DNA of 21,417 nt from Jaenimonas drosophilae. Lineage: Eukaryota > Euglenozoa > Kinetoplastea > Trypanosomatida > Trypanosomatidae. Below the pieces are notes generated by a model, which was not told the DNA's origin, did not search any database, and saw only the letters and a list, made by a program, of their open reading frames with translations. Both the position numbers and the translations under genes were made by a program. This document shows, piece by piece, positions 8,616 through 16,247 of the stretch; the stretch's first letter is position 1, and every line of letters starts with the position of its first letter. The stretch is taken from positions 1 through 21,417 of the forward strand of contig JASAON010001405.1 in assembly GCA_030849065.1 (NCBI GenBank), given 5' to 3'.

Positions 8616-9215
8616 ATGGTACTGGCACATCGTCTGCAGTGGTCGCAAGAGCTACTCGCCATTGTGAAGGCGCATCTCTCACGGGTGGAGGATGTTGTGG
8701 CACCGCAGATTCCGCCCGTGTACGCGGCAGAAACAACCATCTTTTCCTTTTTCGAGGCCAACCGAGAGCGCCTGTGCGCGTCGATGCAGGAGGAGGATGA
8801 GATCGATCCAACCACGACGCATGTGTGCATTCACCTGATGATTGGCCTCCTAGAACAATCATGTGCGTTGAGCTTTCTTCATCCACGGGAGCGGCGAACC
8901 ATCACGACGGCTGCCTCACAAAAGGAGCGGCGGGTGTTGGGCATCAACTACGCCGCCAAGAAGAAGCGGCGTGTTGAAGGCGGCTCCGGCCTACGCCCAT
9001 CCTTCGCCAAGTTTTCACACACCCTCACTCTGGAGTATCTTCTCCGCCTCATCATCGCCCTCCCCTCCATCTTGGAACACTACGACCGCTTGGGGGATTG
9101 GGTGATGCCAGCCACGGCACAGAAGCCGCTGTGGGCCTTCGCACAACACGTCTTGAAGTTGCTCGACGAGCAGCCACACTATTTTTGCCGGCTCTCCACT
9201 TACATGGCACTTTGA
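8616..9215 (+). CDS. MRG-domain protein (Eaf3/MORF4L-like), 199 aa
   Basis: The C-terminal third matches the signature of the MRG domain: L-T-L-E-Y-L-L-R-L-I-I-A-L-P (137-150; the family has Y-G-x-x-H-L-L-R-L-F-V-K-L-P), then a helix ending F-A-Q-H-V-L-K-L-L-D (175-184) and H-Y-F near 188-190. MRG proteins are subunits of NuA4-type histone acetyltransferase and Sin3/Rpd3-type deacetylase complexes, where the domain is a docking platform. An NLS-like K-K-K-R-R is at 115-119. No chromodomain is present and the protein is shorter than Eaf3 or MRG15, so it would be an MRG-only form; the tyrosine and histidine of the usual motif are not conserved. The ATG at 8616 is preferred over an upstream GTG because this is a eukaryotic gene and the candidate acceptor is at 8564-8567. 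Assignment moderate. Confidence 0.68.
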   Translation: MVLAHRLQWSQELLAIVKAHLSRVEDVVAPQIPPVYAAETTIFSFFEANRERLCASMQEEDEIDPTTTHVCIHLMIGLLEQSCALSFLHPRERRTITTAASQKERRVLGINYAAKKKRRVEGGSGLRPSFAKFSHTLTLEYLLRLIIALPSILEHYDRLGDWVMPATAQKPLWAFAQHVLKLLDEQPHYFCRLSTYMAL

Positions 9216-9360
9216 TGATGTGTGAGGAGAGAGGGGGGAGGAGGAGAGGTGGTCTTCGCTGCTCATCCACGCGCATCCTAACGTTGCAACAACCACACTA
9301 GTTGGTGCTGCTTTCAGGAACTAGTTGTATGTCTGGTGCGTTTGATGTTTGCGTACAACA

Positions 9361-9402
9361 TCTTCTTCTTCTTCTTTTGCGTCTTCTCTACTACGTAGGT
9401 AG
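9361..9402 (+). promoter_or_regulatory. Putative trans-splice acceptor for BRCA2
   Basis: (CTT)n-like tract TCTTCTTCTTCTTCTTTTGC, then TCTTCTCTACTACGTAG (AG at 9397-9398) and GTAG (9401-9402) directly before the ATG at 9403. Use of the first AG would leave a 5' UTR of only four nucleotides. Confidence 0.6.
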
Positions 9403-12400
9403 ATGCGCGTGAGCTCAACACCAACGAGTGGTGATGAGCCGCGCACCTGCCCGCACTGCACCTTCATCAATCCAGCGGGGCGGCAAAAGTGCTCTGTTTG
9501 CCTAAGGAAGCTGGATCTCAAGCGCCAGCGTAGCTCCTCTGCATCTACATCATCCTCGCAGAACACATCGCAAACACGGGTACTGAAGGAACCTGCCGTG
9601 TCACAAAAGGTTGAAGCAAGAGCGCAACGTGTTGAGACGTTGTTCTCCACCGCTGCTGGCAGACGGGTTGAGGTAAGTGCAGCATCACTACAAAAAGCTG
9701 AAGCACTACTTGGTACAGATCCCAGGGATGGTGTTGGTTCTAGCTCAACGGCGGAAGTAGCACGATCCAGTGGCAGTGGAGGTGTTGAGACGTTGTTCTC
9801 CACCGCTGCTGGCAGACGGGTTGAGGTAAGTGCAGCATCACTACAAAAAGCTGAAGCACTACTTGGTACAGACGCGCCAGCCCCCCTCCCAGTGGCAGTG
9901 GCACCAACCACTTCCATAGCACCACAGGAGCGCACACCTGTTGCACCGCAGCAACGTCGCGGCAAGTTTCGTCCTCCGCAGAAGACCGCCCCCTCTCCGC
10001 AGCCACCAACGTCCTCAACCACGGTCGTTGGTGGCTTAGAGCCCATCACATCCATTCGTCTCGATCTGGCGCTCCTCCAGCACACAACAACAACATCAAC
10101 GGTGCGCAGCCTACCTTCGTTGGAGGATATTGCGAGTGGCTCCTTCGCCTTCATGAGCCAAGACTGCTGCTCCTACTTGCAAACGTTGTTGGGTGTAGAT
10201 GTTGGCAGCCATGAACGCCTCCGCACGCATCATTGGCGTCGCTTACTTCTTCAGCTGGGTGCTGCCGAACGTCAATGCACTGATGCGTGGTGCCAACAGA
10301 TGCTCCGCTCATCCATCATGAAGATGCAACGTTTGGCATCCCACTTCAACGACGTGCGCCATCTCTTCACTCCAGAATCTGTGGTGGTCTTGTTGAGCTA
10401 CCGGTACAATGAGGAGATGGTGCATGCTCGTCGGCCCGCACTCCGGCAAATCGCGGAAGGAGATGCTCCATCATCCAGCCTCTTTGTGGTCTATGTTGTG
10501 GCAGTGTGCTCGGAGCACATCAACGGCCACTGCAGCATCCTTCAAGTCTGCGATGGCTTCTACACACTTCGCGTCGCACTCGATCTTCCGCTGACGCATC
10601 TCGTGCGGCAGAAAAAGTTGTGCTCAGGGCGGAAGATCGCCATCTGCGGTGCCAAGCTGCTGCTTCACACCGCGCAGGACCCACTGGAGTGTGAAGAGGA
10701 GGTGGTGCTCTCCATCAACTACAACTGTGTGCGGCCTGTAGCGGAGCACACCACGTTGGGGCTCTGCCGCCAAGAGCCGCCGCCACTTCCGCTCGCAGAC
10801 GTACATCCTGCCGGTGGCCTCATTCCTGCACTGGCGGGTATCGTGGAGCGTGTGTTGCCACCATTTTTTCAACTGCAGCCGTCCGCACCACGTGCGCCAC
10901 GTCTGACGCTCAACGCACGAGCGATGGAGTTGTTGGTCTCAAACGCATCATCATCAGCAAACTCTGCCACGAAGGATGATGCTGATGGCCGGTGTTCGCG
11001 CATTCTCTCCTTTGTGTTGGTGTGCGAGAATGGTGGCCGCGCGTTGTTGCAGTTGTGGCAATCCACAACGATGGAGGCGATGATGCATGAGGAGGCGGAG
11101 ATGAGTGAGGCCAACAACATTCCCGACGTAGGCAAGTCGGTGGCGGTTTTTGCTATTAATCCATCCAAGAGTATCAACGCCGCAGATCCGTTTCGTGATG
11201 CGAAGCTCTTCTACTGCTCGCGTCGCATTCACTTTCGGTACAGCAACACTCGCCATACTTCATCATCATCATCATCATCATCCATTCACATCTATGACTC
11301 CCTCACCTCGTCGCAGGTGGCACGCGGTTCGGTCGCTGATTTTATCGCTCTCTACGTCGCAGCACACAACACATCTCATGGCATCTATGTGTTGTGTTGG
11401 TGTGCGGATGGAAGCTACATTCTTCTTCAGGTTCCCCTTCCCAACGAACAGAAGCGCATCATCCTCTCCCTCCCAACACGTGGCGGTGTGGCGGTGTTGG
11501 TGCGTCATGCCATCATGGTGGATGCGGAAGATGCCGCAGCTGGAGCAGATTGCGCAAGGACCTTCGCCTGCGAGACGACGCACATAACTCAACGTGCCCC
11601 GGCGGAGCTCCGCGCACAGATGGCTGCGTTAGAGAGCGCCGCGGCAGAGGGCTACGATGCCAACGCATCGCATCATCGCGCTAGACGTGACGCCATCTTT
11701 GATTGCCTCAGTCGTGGTGGTGGCGGTGAGGCGTACACCCACACGGCAAGCACAAGTGCGCCAGATGCATCTGCCTCATCCAGTGTGGCAGGCGATGAAG
11801 GCTCCAAACTACCATACTACCTACGTGCATCTTCTGCACCCAATCGCACCACTCCGATTGCCGCAAACACCCCAGCAGCAACAACAACAACATCTTCATC
11901 ATCATCAGCAACGGCGACTGCTGCGCGTGGAGTGTGCCTCCCACCTCCCATCATCACCGCATCAACGCCTACACGCGTCATGCCAGGGATGAAGGGTGCC
12001 ACCCTCTCCCACTTCTACGGCAACATCATCCGCCTGTGTGTGTGTTGGCCCAACGGCCGCACCGTGGAGCGAAGATTCATTGTGGATGCCACAACTCAAC
12101 GTCCAAGCGCGCTTTGCGATGGTCTCCCCGACCGCGGCAACATCTCCGGCATCTTTATGGAGCTGACGTGGAGGTTCGGCAGCCAAGGTGATGAAGAACG
12201 CACCGCACGACTACACCAACCACATGTACTCCACCGTCTTATTGACCCGCTCATTCGTGTGGAGGCGTGGGCGGCACTCCTCAGCGGTGATGCGCAGGAG
12301 CTGGATTGTGCGCTGCAGCGTAGCTCAATGTTGGCCGCCTACCGCAATCCAACAACAACATCAACGCCAGCGGTGGAGAAGGAGAGTCTGTGGTGGCGTG

Positions 12401-12624
12401 TGCTGCACGCCGGTCACCGCCTCGTCGTCGGCGGAGATGCATCAATGGATGAAGATGCTCGGCACATGTTGTGGCTGGCAACGGAGTGGGAGGCGGCGTT
12501 GGAGCTGCTGCGTCGAGCGCTCTCCACCGCCTTCTTCAAGTTTTCTGTGGAGGACGATGTGGTGGAGATGGTGTACCTCATCTCAGATCACTGTGACGTG
12601 CGCGATCTCTTCCGGCGTACATAA
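9403..12624 (+). CDS. BRCA2: BRCA2-like homologous recombination protein with zinc finger and two BRC repeats
   Basis: BRCA2 loads RAD51 onto single-stranded DNA at breaks and stalled forks. In this 1073-aa protein, residues 16-33 form a C-x2-C-x10-C-x2-C RanBP2-type zinc finger. Two BRC repeats follow (about 78-105 and 129-156), each with L-F-S-T-A-A-G-R-R-V-E-V-S, matching the RAD51-binding F-x-T-A-S-G-K core, and the second motif L-Q-K-A-E-A-L-L. Residues ~245-345 resemble the helical DNA-binding domain; Y-R-Y-N-E-E (333-338) and D-G-F-Y-T-L-R with G-R-K-I-A-I-C-G-A (384-417) mark OB1. Further OB folds are likely toward the C-terminus, interrupted by Ser/Thr/Ala-rich low-complexity inserts (about 615-630 and 780-850). 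It is much shorter than human BRCA2, as is usual in protists. Start: first ATG after the acceptor. Confidence 0.92.
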   Translation: MRVSSTPTSGDEPRTCPHCTFINPAGRQKCSVCLRKLDLKRQRSSSASTSSSQNTSQTRVLKEPAVSQKVEARAQRVETLFSTAAGRRVEVSAASLQKAEALLGTDPRDGVGSSSTAEVARSSGSGGVETLFSTAAGRRVEVSAASLQKAEALLGTDAPAPLPVAVAPTTSIAPQERTPVAPQQRRGKFRPPQKTAPSPQPPTSSTTVVGGLEPITSIRLDLALLQHTTTTSTVRSLPSLEDIASGSFAFMSQDCCSYLQTLLGVDVGSHERLRTHHWRRLLLQLGAAERQCTDAWCQQMLRSSIMKMQRLASHFNDVRHLFTPESVVVLLSYRYNEEMVHARRPALRQIAEGDAPSSSLFVVYVVAVCSEHINGHCSILQVCDGFYTLRVALDLPLTHLVRQKKLCSGRKIAICGAKLLLHTAQDPLECEEEVVLSINYNCVRPVAEHTTLGLCRQEPPPLPLADVHPAGGLIPALAGIVERVLPPFFQLQPSAPRAPRLTLNARAMELLVSNASSSANSATKDDADGRCSRILSFVLVCENGGRALLQLWQSTTMEAMMHEEAEMSEANNIPDVGKSVAVFAINPSKSINAADPFRDAKLFYCSRRIHFRYSNTRHTSSSSSSSSIHIYDSLTSSQVARGSVADFIALYVAAHNTSHGIYVLCWCADGSYILLQVPLPNEQKRIILSLPTRGGVAVLVRHAIMVDAEDAAAGADCARTFACETTHITQRAPAELRAQMAALESAAAEGYDANASHHRARRDAIFDCLSRGGGGEAYTHTASTSAPDASASSSVAGDEGSKLPYYLRASSAPNRTTPIAANTPAATTTTSSSSSATATAARGVCLPPPIITASTPTRVMPGMKGATLSHFYGNIIRLCVCWPNGRTVERRFIVDATTQRPSALCDGLPDRGNISGIFMELTWRFGSQGDEERTARLHQPHVLHRLIDPLIRVEAWAALLSGDAQELDCALQRSSMLAAYRNPTTTSTPAVEKESLWWRVLHAGHRLVVGGDASMDEDARHMLWLATEWEAALELLRRALSTAFFKFSVEDDVVEMVYLISDHCDVRDLFRRT
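9629..9719 (+). repeat. BRC repeat copy 1 (DNA-level direct repeat)
   Basis: A 91-nt block identical at nucleotide level to 9782-9872, period 153 nt (51 codons). It encodes the RAD51-binding BRC motif. Confidence 0.95.
9782..9872 (+). repeat. BRC repeat copy 2 (DNA-level direct repeat)
   Basis: Identical by eye to 9629-9719. The intervening 62 nt (9720-9781) encode a Ser/Gly/Ala-rich spacer. Confidence 0.95.
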
Positions 12625-13068
12625 ATCATCGTGATGAGGATTGCATGGCACAGATGTGGATGATCGGCTCCTGCCAAGATTGATGAAGATCGAGATCCAC
12701 GATGTTGTTTGTGCTAGATGCACCACACACACACACAACAAAAATACAAGATTGCTCATTCATCATCATTATCATTATCATGCACTACATGTACACCTTC
12801 ATCAACATCAACACTCTTCTTCACTCATGATCTCATCTCTAGCCGCCCATATCTAGTCATTGTTGCTACGTTTGCGTGGCGTCGTTCGGAGTATTGCGGT
12901 CGTGGCAGTCATCGGTACGACTTACTTGCGAAACAACAGCAACAACAACAACAAGAACAATAAAAGCTTCATCTCATTTTTGCTTAGCTCTTCAATCTCC
13001 CTATCGTCGTGGATTGATCTCCTGTAGTGAATCTTCTCGGTCACCCACAGATCATCATCATCATCATC
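12625..13068. other. Intergenic between BRCA2 and ASF1
   Basis: No gene seen. It holds a short CA run near 12724-12737, ATC/ATT-rich sequence at 12757-12785, and a CAA/AAC-rich run at 12938-12960 followed by AATAAAAG. The latter may be BRCA2 3' UTR, though kinetoplastids do not rely on AATAAA. Confidence 0.55.
12967..12987 (+). promoter_or_regulatory. Putative trans-splice acceptor for ASF1
   Basis: The pyrimidine-rich stretch CTTCATCTCATTTTTGCTTAG ends at 12987, giving a predicted 5' UTR of about 80 nt. A later CACAG near 13050 is an alternative. Confidence 0.5.
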
Positions 13069-13572
13069 ATGTCTGAGCCACTCGTGCAGCTGCTGGAGCT
13101 GGAGTTGTGTGGCCCTAACCCCAACACTTTTGGCAGCCCGCTCACCTGGCGTATTCGTCTTGCCGCACACGACGACCTCCCAGACCCCATCTCTGTTTCA
13201 TTCTTGTGGGTTGGAAGTGCCGCCTCGAGCGCTTTTGATCAGGTGTTGGACGACTTCGATGTCGGGCCCCTCGCACGTGGCACGACGGAGTGTTGTTTGG
13301 AGTGTGATGGGCCACAGATGTCGTTGGTGCCGCCCTCGGACCTCCTCGGGGTGACTATCCTCGTCATTTCGTTCCAGTATCATCAACAAGAATTCTTGCG
13401 TGTGGGGTACTACACGCAGGTGGCGTGTTTGGAGGAGGAGATGCAGCAGCACGTGGAGGGGGGCCTTCACTGGCAGACGACGGAGGAGATGATGGCCTAT
13501 GACGGAAAAATTGGCCGTTTTATAGCAATGCCGCAGCCCGCGGTGACGGTAACTCCGATTCAGTGGAGATGA
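13069..13572 (+). CDS. ASF1: Histone chaperone ASF1
   Basis: A 167-aa nuclear chaperone that binds the H3-H4 dimer and passes it to deposition factors in replication and transcription. Family signatures in order: N17-P-N-x-F-x-S-P24 in the first strands, F-L-W-V-G-S-A (45-51) followed by F-D-Q-V-L-D (56-61), V-G-P (65-67), D91-L-L-G-V-T (91-96) and Q-E-F-L-R-V-G-Y-Y (107-115). These span the whole immunoglobulin-like core (~155 residues). The acidic C-terminal tail of yeast Asf1 is absent. The ATG at 13069 sits at the end of an (ATC)n run and gives the typical M-x-x-x-V-x-L start, so upstream GTG codons in frame are not used. Assignment firm. Confidence 0.95.
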   Translation: MSEPLVQLLELELCGPNPNTFGSPLTWRIRLAAHDDLPDPISVSFLWVGSAASSAFDQVLDDFDVGPLARGTTECCLECDGPQMSLVPPSDLLGVTILVISFQYHQQEFLRVGYYTQVACLEEEMQQHVEGGLHWQTTEEMMAYDGKIGRFIAMPQPAVTVTPIQWR

Positions 13573-14068
13573 AGATGAAGATCATCATCATCCGACATGA
13601 ATGACAATCATCGTGGAGGAAGCGATGGGTGTGTAGGTCTCTGCCTACACACACGCACGCACACGCGCTATCTGCCAGCCTCCTCTTCTTGCTCTCGTAG
13701 GACTCATGCATCATGGAGTAGGACTGCGGTGGCGGATGATGATGGCTGGGATGAGCGCACGCATAGAGTTGTGAGGAAGATCTCGTAGCTTAAAGGATCT
13801 CCATATGGGCGATCGCATCATGTTTCGTGATAGACGCATGAGCTACATCACCCTCTTTGTTGTTGGGTATCATGATGAGCACACAACACACGAATGAGGA
13901 AGATGAAAGATGCAGCACCATGCCGGCATTGATGCGTTTGGGGTGTGCCCAACGGCACAGATACAATAATGATGCGAATGAAGAACAAGATGATGATGTT
14001 GATGATGCATGTGTGGTGGCCATAACACGTCATCATCACCTACTTTCTTGTTGCACCTACCATAATAC

Positions 14069-14137
14069 ATCTCTTTTACTATCTCCATCTATCACCTTGC
14101 GTGTTCAGGCACAACCACTTCCTGTTTCTATTTGTAG
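14069..14137 (+). promoter_or_regulatory. Putative ancestral trans-splice acceptor of the 17741 gene, now cut off by the retroelement
   Basis: CTCTTTTACTATCTCC and CTTCCTGTTTCTATTTGTAG resemble the acceptor regions of the other genes here. Without the inserted element, the AG at 14136-14137 would lie about 68 nt before the ATG now at 17741. This role is inferred from position and composition. Confidence 0.45.
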
Positions 14138-14138
14138 C

Positions 14139-14140
<2 letters not shown>

Positions 14141-14174
<34 letters not shown>
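14141..14174. repeat. (AC)17 microsatellite at the retroelement's left flank
   Basis: Thirty-four bases of perfect AC repeat. The right flank of the element (CATACACGCACACAG, from 17715) is also CA-rich, suggesting integration into this tract. Confidence 0.9.
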
Positions 14175-14176
<2 letters not shown>

Positions 14177-14178
14177 CA

Positions 14179-14258
14179 GCCTAGCAACAGTTGAGCGTTG
14201 CTGTGGCTACTGCACTTTATTGCTTCTCACTTCCATTCAGGACAACGAAAACGATCGC
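14179..14258 (+). repeat. Split direct repeat A1 (left terminus)
   Basis: 80 nt beginning GCCTAGCAACAGTTGAGC and ending ACGAAAACGATCGC. It matches A2 (17417-17496) without gaps, about 7 mismatches by eye. Confidence 0.9.
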
Positions 14259-14335
14259 TAGCAGGCCCGCTCGCTAAGTGAGTGTTTTCATCTTCACACC
14301 ATTCAAGTGTGCCAACAGCAGAGAAGACGTCAACG

Positions 14336-16234
14336 ATGGGGGAGCCCGAGCCTACGCAGCTCGCCAGGTATATGAAGACCTTGAGCGCCCAACACGCGGC
14401 AGGGAATATCACGGAAGCCCAACGGATCAAACTGGCCGAGAAGGCTGTTGCGACCGCGCTCCTCAACCCTGACCTGGTTGCTACCAGGTCAGAGAGCGGC
14501 ACCGACAGACTGGCCAACCTGATCGAGGAAACCCGATACCCGTGGAAGGCCAGGAAAAACATTGTGCTGACAGCATTTGCTGCAGGAGAAGCCCAAGGAA
14601 CCCATACCGAGCGCATGATGCATCTACGAAAGAGGTTCGAGTTGGGGGCCAAGAGGGGCGAGGTCTCCCCGATGGAGGCAGTCATTGGTTACCACATCCT
14701 GTTTAACCCAAACGTGGAGGATGCTCTTGATACACTTGCACGACTCCTTTTCGATACCGAACGCAGGGACCGTATCGAGACGCACAACTGGATGGTGCAT
14801 GACAAGATGATTGGAACCCAACGGGAGACCTTTGGGAACCTCATCCAGTCGCTGCCCTACCCTCTTTTTCCCCCACACGAACTGCCTGAGCTCAATGCGG
14901 ACGTGTTTGCGGCGTTGGACCACACACTACACGGCGGGGAGCCTATCAACGTCTCGAAGCGACGACGGAGGGAATTCTCGGACATCTACTTACTTGACGG
15001 GAATGCGGCCACGCCACCGCCAACGCTGGGGAATGAGAGGAACCTCACACATGTTGTGAAATATATGGCGACGCAACAGCTGGACACGCTACAACGTGGA
15101 ATGCAGATAGTGACGCGGGCTTTGGAGCGACTAACCCGGATGAGCCAGCCACAGCAAGCGGCGGCGCAGAAACCACGCCAACAACCCCAGCAGCAGCCAA
15201 GGGCAACTACCCAGGGAGGCTGGACGGGCGGTGAGGGCCCACGCGACGGGCCCGCCTCGGCAAAAGCAGGGCTTTATATCCCCACGGAGGCGGCCGACTG
15301 CACAAACATGTGCATGCGTAAGCCGGTCCTCTCCGACCTCAAACCTGAAAACGAAGATGGCTTGACCGCACCCCAGCTCAAGGCGGCGCGTCTCGACTTA
15401 GTGGCGGAGAAACGACTAGCCGTGGAAGCACAGGGAAAGCGATGTATGGCCAAGGAGCCGGATCTGTTGGTTGAGGAGGCAGAGAAGGCCCTCGCAACCC
15501 CTCTTGGCGCGCCTGTAAACGTCTTGGACGGGGTGCGAGAGCAGGACCTGCCCGAGAAACTGGACTCTCTCCGAAGTGAGTCCTCCCCTTCACGTGAGTC
15601 GCATGACCTGGCCGGGAATCACCGAGGAAAGCAGACGACTCCACCGCCAGTGGATCCACGACTTGATTACGATGCCCACATACCTGCTGACGTACAAACT
15701 CGTCAGTGCGGTGATCGAGCTGATCAGGGCCATGGCGTTTCACCGTCGGTGGAAGTGATCGACGATCAACGAGAACTGCGGATTGGTAGCAGATGGCCTA
15801 CGGGACCTCCCGCTGTACTCCACCGAAATGGAGGGCATCAACCTCTACAAGGAACCAGAGTGGCAGGCGACCATGCTCATGGTGGAGCGCATGGCACGAG
15901 AGGAATCCCAGACACAGGCACCACCGACCACACTGGAGCAGTACGAGGATGCGAGGAAGGTACTGAAGACACGATCCGCGGAAGCCGACCTACTCCTATG
16001 CATTATGTGGGCGTTTGCGGCACGGACGAGCGACATCGCCACGTTGCAGAAGCGAGATGTGGAGATGGAAATCATGGAGCCGAGCGAGACGGTGTTGGTG
16101 TCGCTGTCCCTCTGTCGAGGGAAGGGAGCGGAATACCGAGGAACGTACAAAACGCCGAAAATGATCCTTTCCAGAGCGGATGGATTAGGGGGCTCGGGTC
16201 ATACGCGACTCTCGACGCTGCAACAATTCCTTAG
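14336..16234 (+). CDS. Retroelement ORF1, Gag-like protein
   Basis: Open from the ATG at 14336 to TAG at 16234 (632 codons), but only the first ~400 codons look like a real protein. That part is helical and charged (region R-M-M-H-L-R-K-R-F-E-L-G at ~103-114), has a basic K-R-R-R-R-E-F near 205, a Gln/Pro-rich linker at ~270-300 and a helical tail. There is no CCHC knuckle. The position at the 5' end, before the recombinase, is where VIPER/Ngaro elements keep their nucleocapsid-like ORF. Beyond ~15520 the same frame is out of phase with the recombinase, and its composition (Gly/Arg/His-rich) suggests it is an open shadow rather than protein; natural ORF1 probably ends or shifts frame near 15520-15600. 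An in-frame GTG at 14282 is not preferred. An 8-bp perfect hairpin lies at 14469-14490. Confidence 0.65.
   Translation: MGEPEPTQLARYMKTLSAQHAAGNITEAQRIKLAEKAVATALLNPDLVATRSESGTDRLANLIEETRYPWKARKNIVLTAFAAGEAQGTHTERMMHLRKRFELGAKRGEVSPMEAVIGYHILFNPNVEDALDTLARLLFDTERRDRIETHNWMVHDKMIGTQRETFGNLIQSLPYPLFPPHELPELNADVFAALDHTLHGGEPINVSKRRRREFSDIYLLDGNAATPPPTLGNERNLTHVVKYMATQQLDTLQRGMQIVTRALERLTRMSQPQQAAAQKPRQQPQQQPRATTQGGWTGGEGPRDGPASAKAGLYIPTEAADCTNMCMRKPVLSDLKPENEDGLTAPQLKAARLDLVAEKRLAVEAQGKRCMAKEPDLLVEEAEKALATPLGAPVNVLDGVREQDLPEKLDSLRSESSPSRESHDLAGNHRGKQTTPPPVDPRLDYDAHIPADVQTRQCGDRADQGHGVSPSVEVIDDQRELRIGSRWPTGPPAVLHRNGGHQPLQGTRVAGDHAHGGAHGTRGIPDTGTTDHTGAVRGCEEGTEDTIRGSRPTPMHYVGVCGTDERHRHVAEARCGDGNHGAERDGVGVAVPLSREGSGIPRNVQNAENDPFQSGWIRGLGSYATLDAATIP
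14469..14490 (+). repeat. 8-bp perfect inverted repeat inside ORF1
   Basis: TGACCTGG - TTGCTA - CCAGGTCA, 8-bp arms and a 6-nt loop. Confidence 0.75.
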
Positions 16235-16247
16235 TCCTGGCCCCTGA
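15519..16247 (+). pseudogene. Retroelement tyrosine recombinase, nonsense-interrupted and truncated
   Basis: The frame opens at 15519, +1 relative to ORF1. After an N-terminal helical part (Y-L-L-T-Y-K-L-V-S-A-V-I-E-L-I) it meets a TGA at 15756-15758 and continues in the same frame to TGA at 16245-16247. The second part contains the recombinase box I: A-D-L-L-L-C-I-M-W-A-F-A-A-R-T-S-D-I, with catalytic Arg codon 16023-16025 followed by A-T-L-Q-K-R-D-V. The putative beta-strand lysine is in R-G-T-Y-K-T-P-K (Lys codon 16149-16151). The HxxR box and catalytic Tyr are not present in frame, so the C-terminal half of the catalytic domain is missing or scrambled. In intact elements this enzyme integrates the circular cDNA by strand exchange. 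It is inactive here unless the stop is read through and a helper acts in trans. Confidence 0.75.

Larger units (their letters stand above)
13573..14178. other. Intergenic: ASF1 3' UTR and probable original leader of the 17741 gene
   Basis: No supported gene. It contains ATC/GAT-rich DNA, a 9-bp inverted repeat at 13629-13637/13644-13652 with a 6-nt loop, a pyrimidine-rich stretch ending in TTTGTAG at 14137, and (AC)17 at 14141-14174 directly before the retroelement. Confidence 0.6.

Noticed and set aside
9673..9680. GGTAAGT inside BRC repeats as a cis-intron donor
   Set aside because: The reading frame continues as a perfect BRC motif; cis-introns are very rare in kinetoplastids.
9321..10154. 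277-codon minus-strand frame opposite BRCA2
   Set aside because: Antisense to the BRC repeats and the splice-acceptor region; no independent signals.
14141..14174. (AC)n tract as part of a CRISPR-like or telomeric array
   Set aside because: It is a plain dinucleotide microsatellite with no spacers or telomeric TTAGGG units. No CRISPR signal exists in the window.
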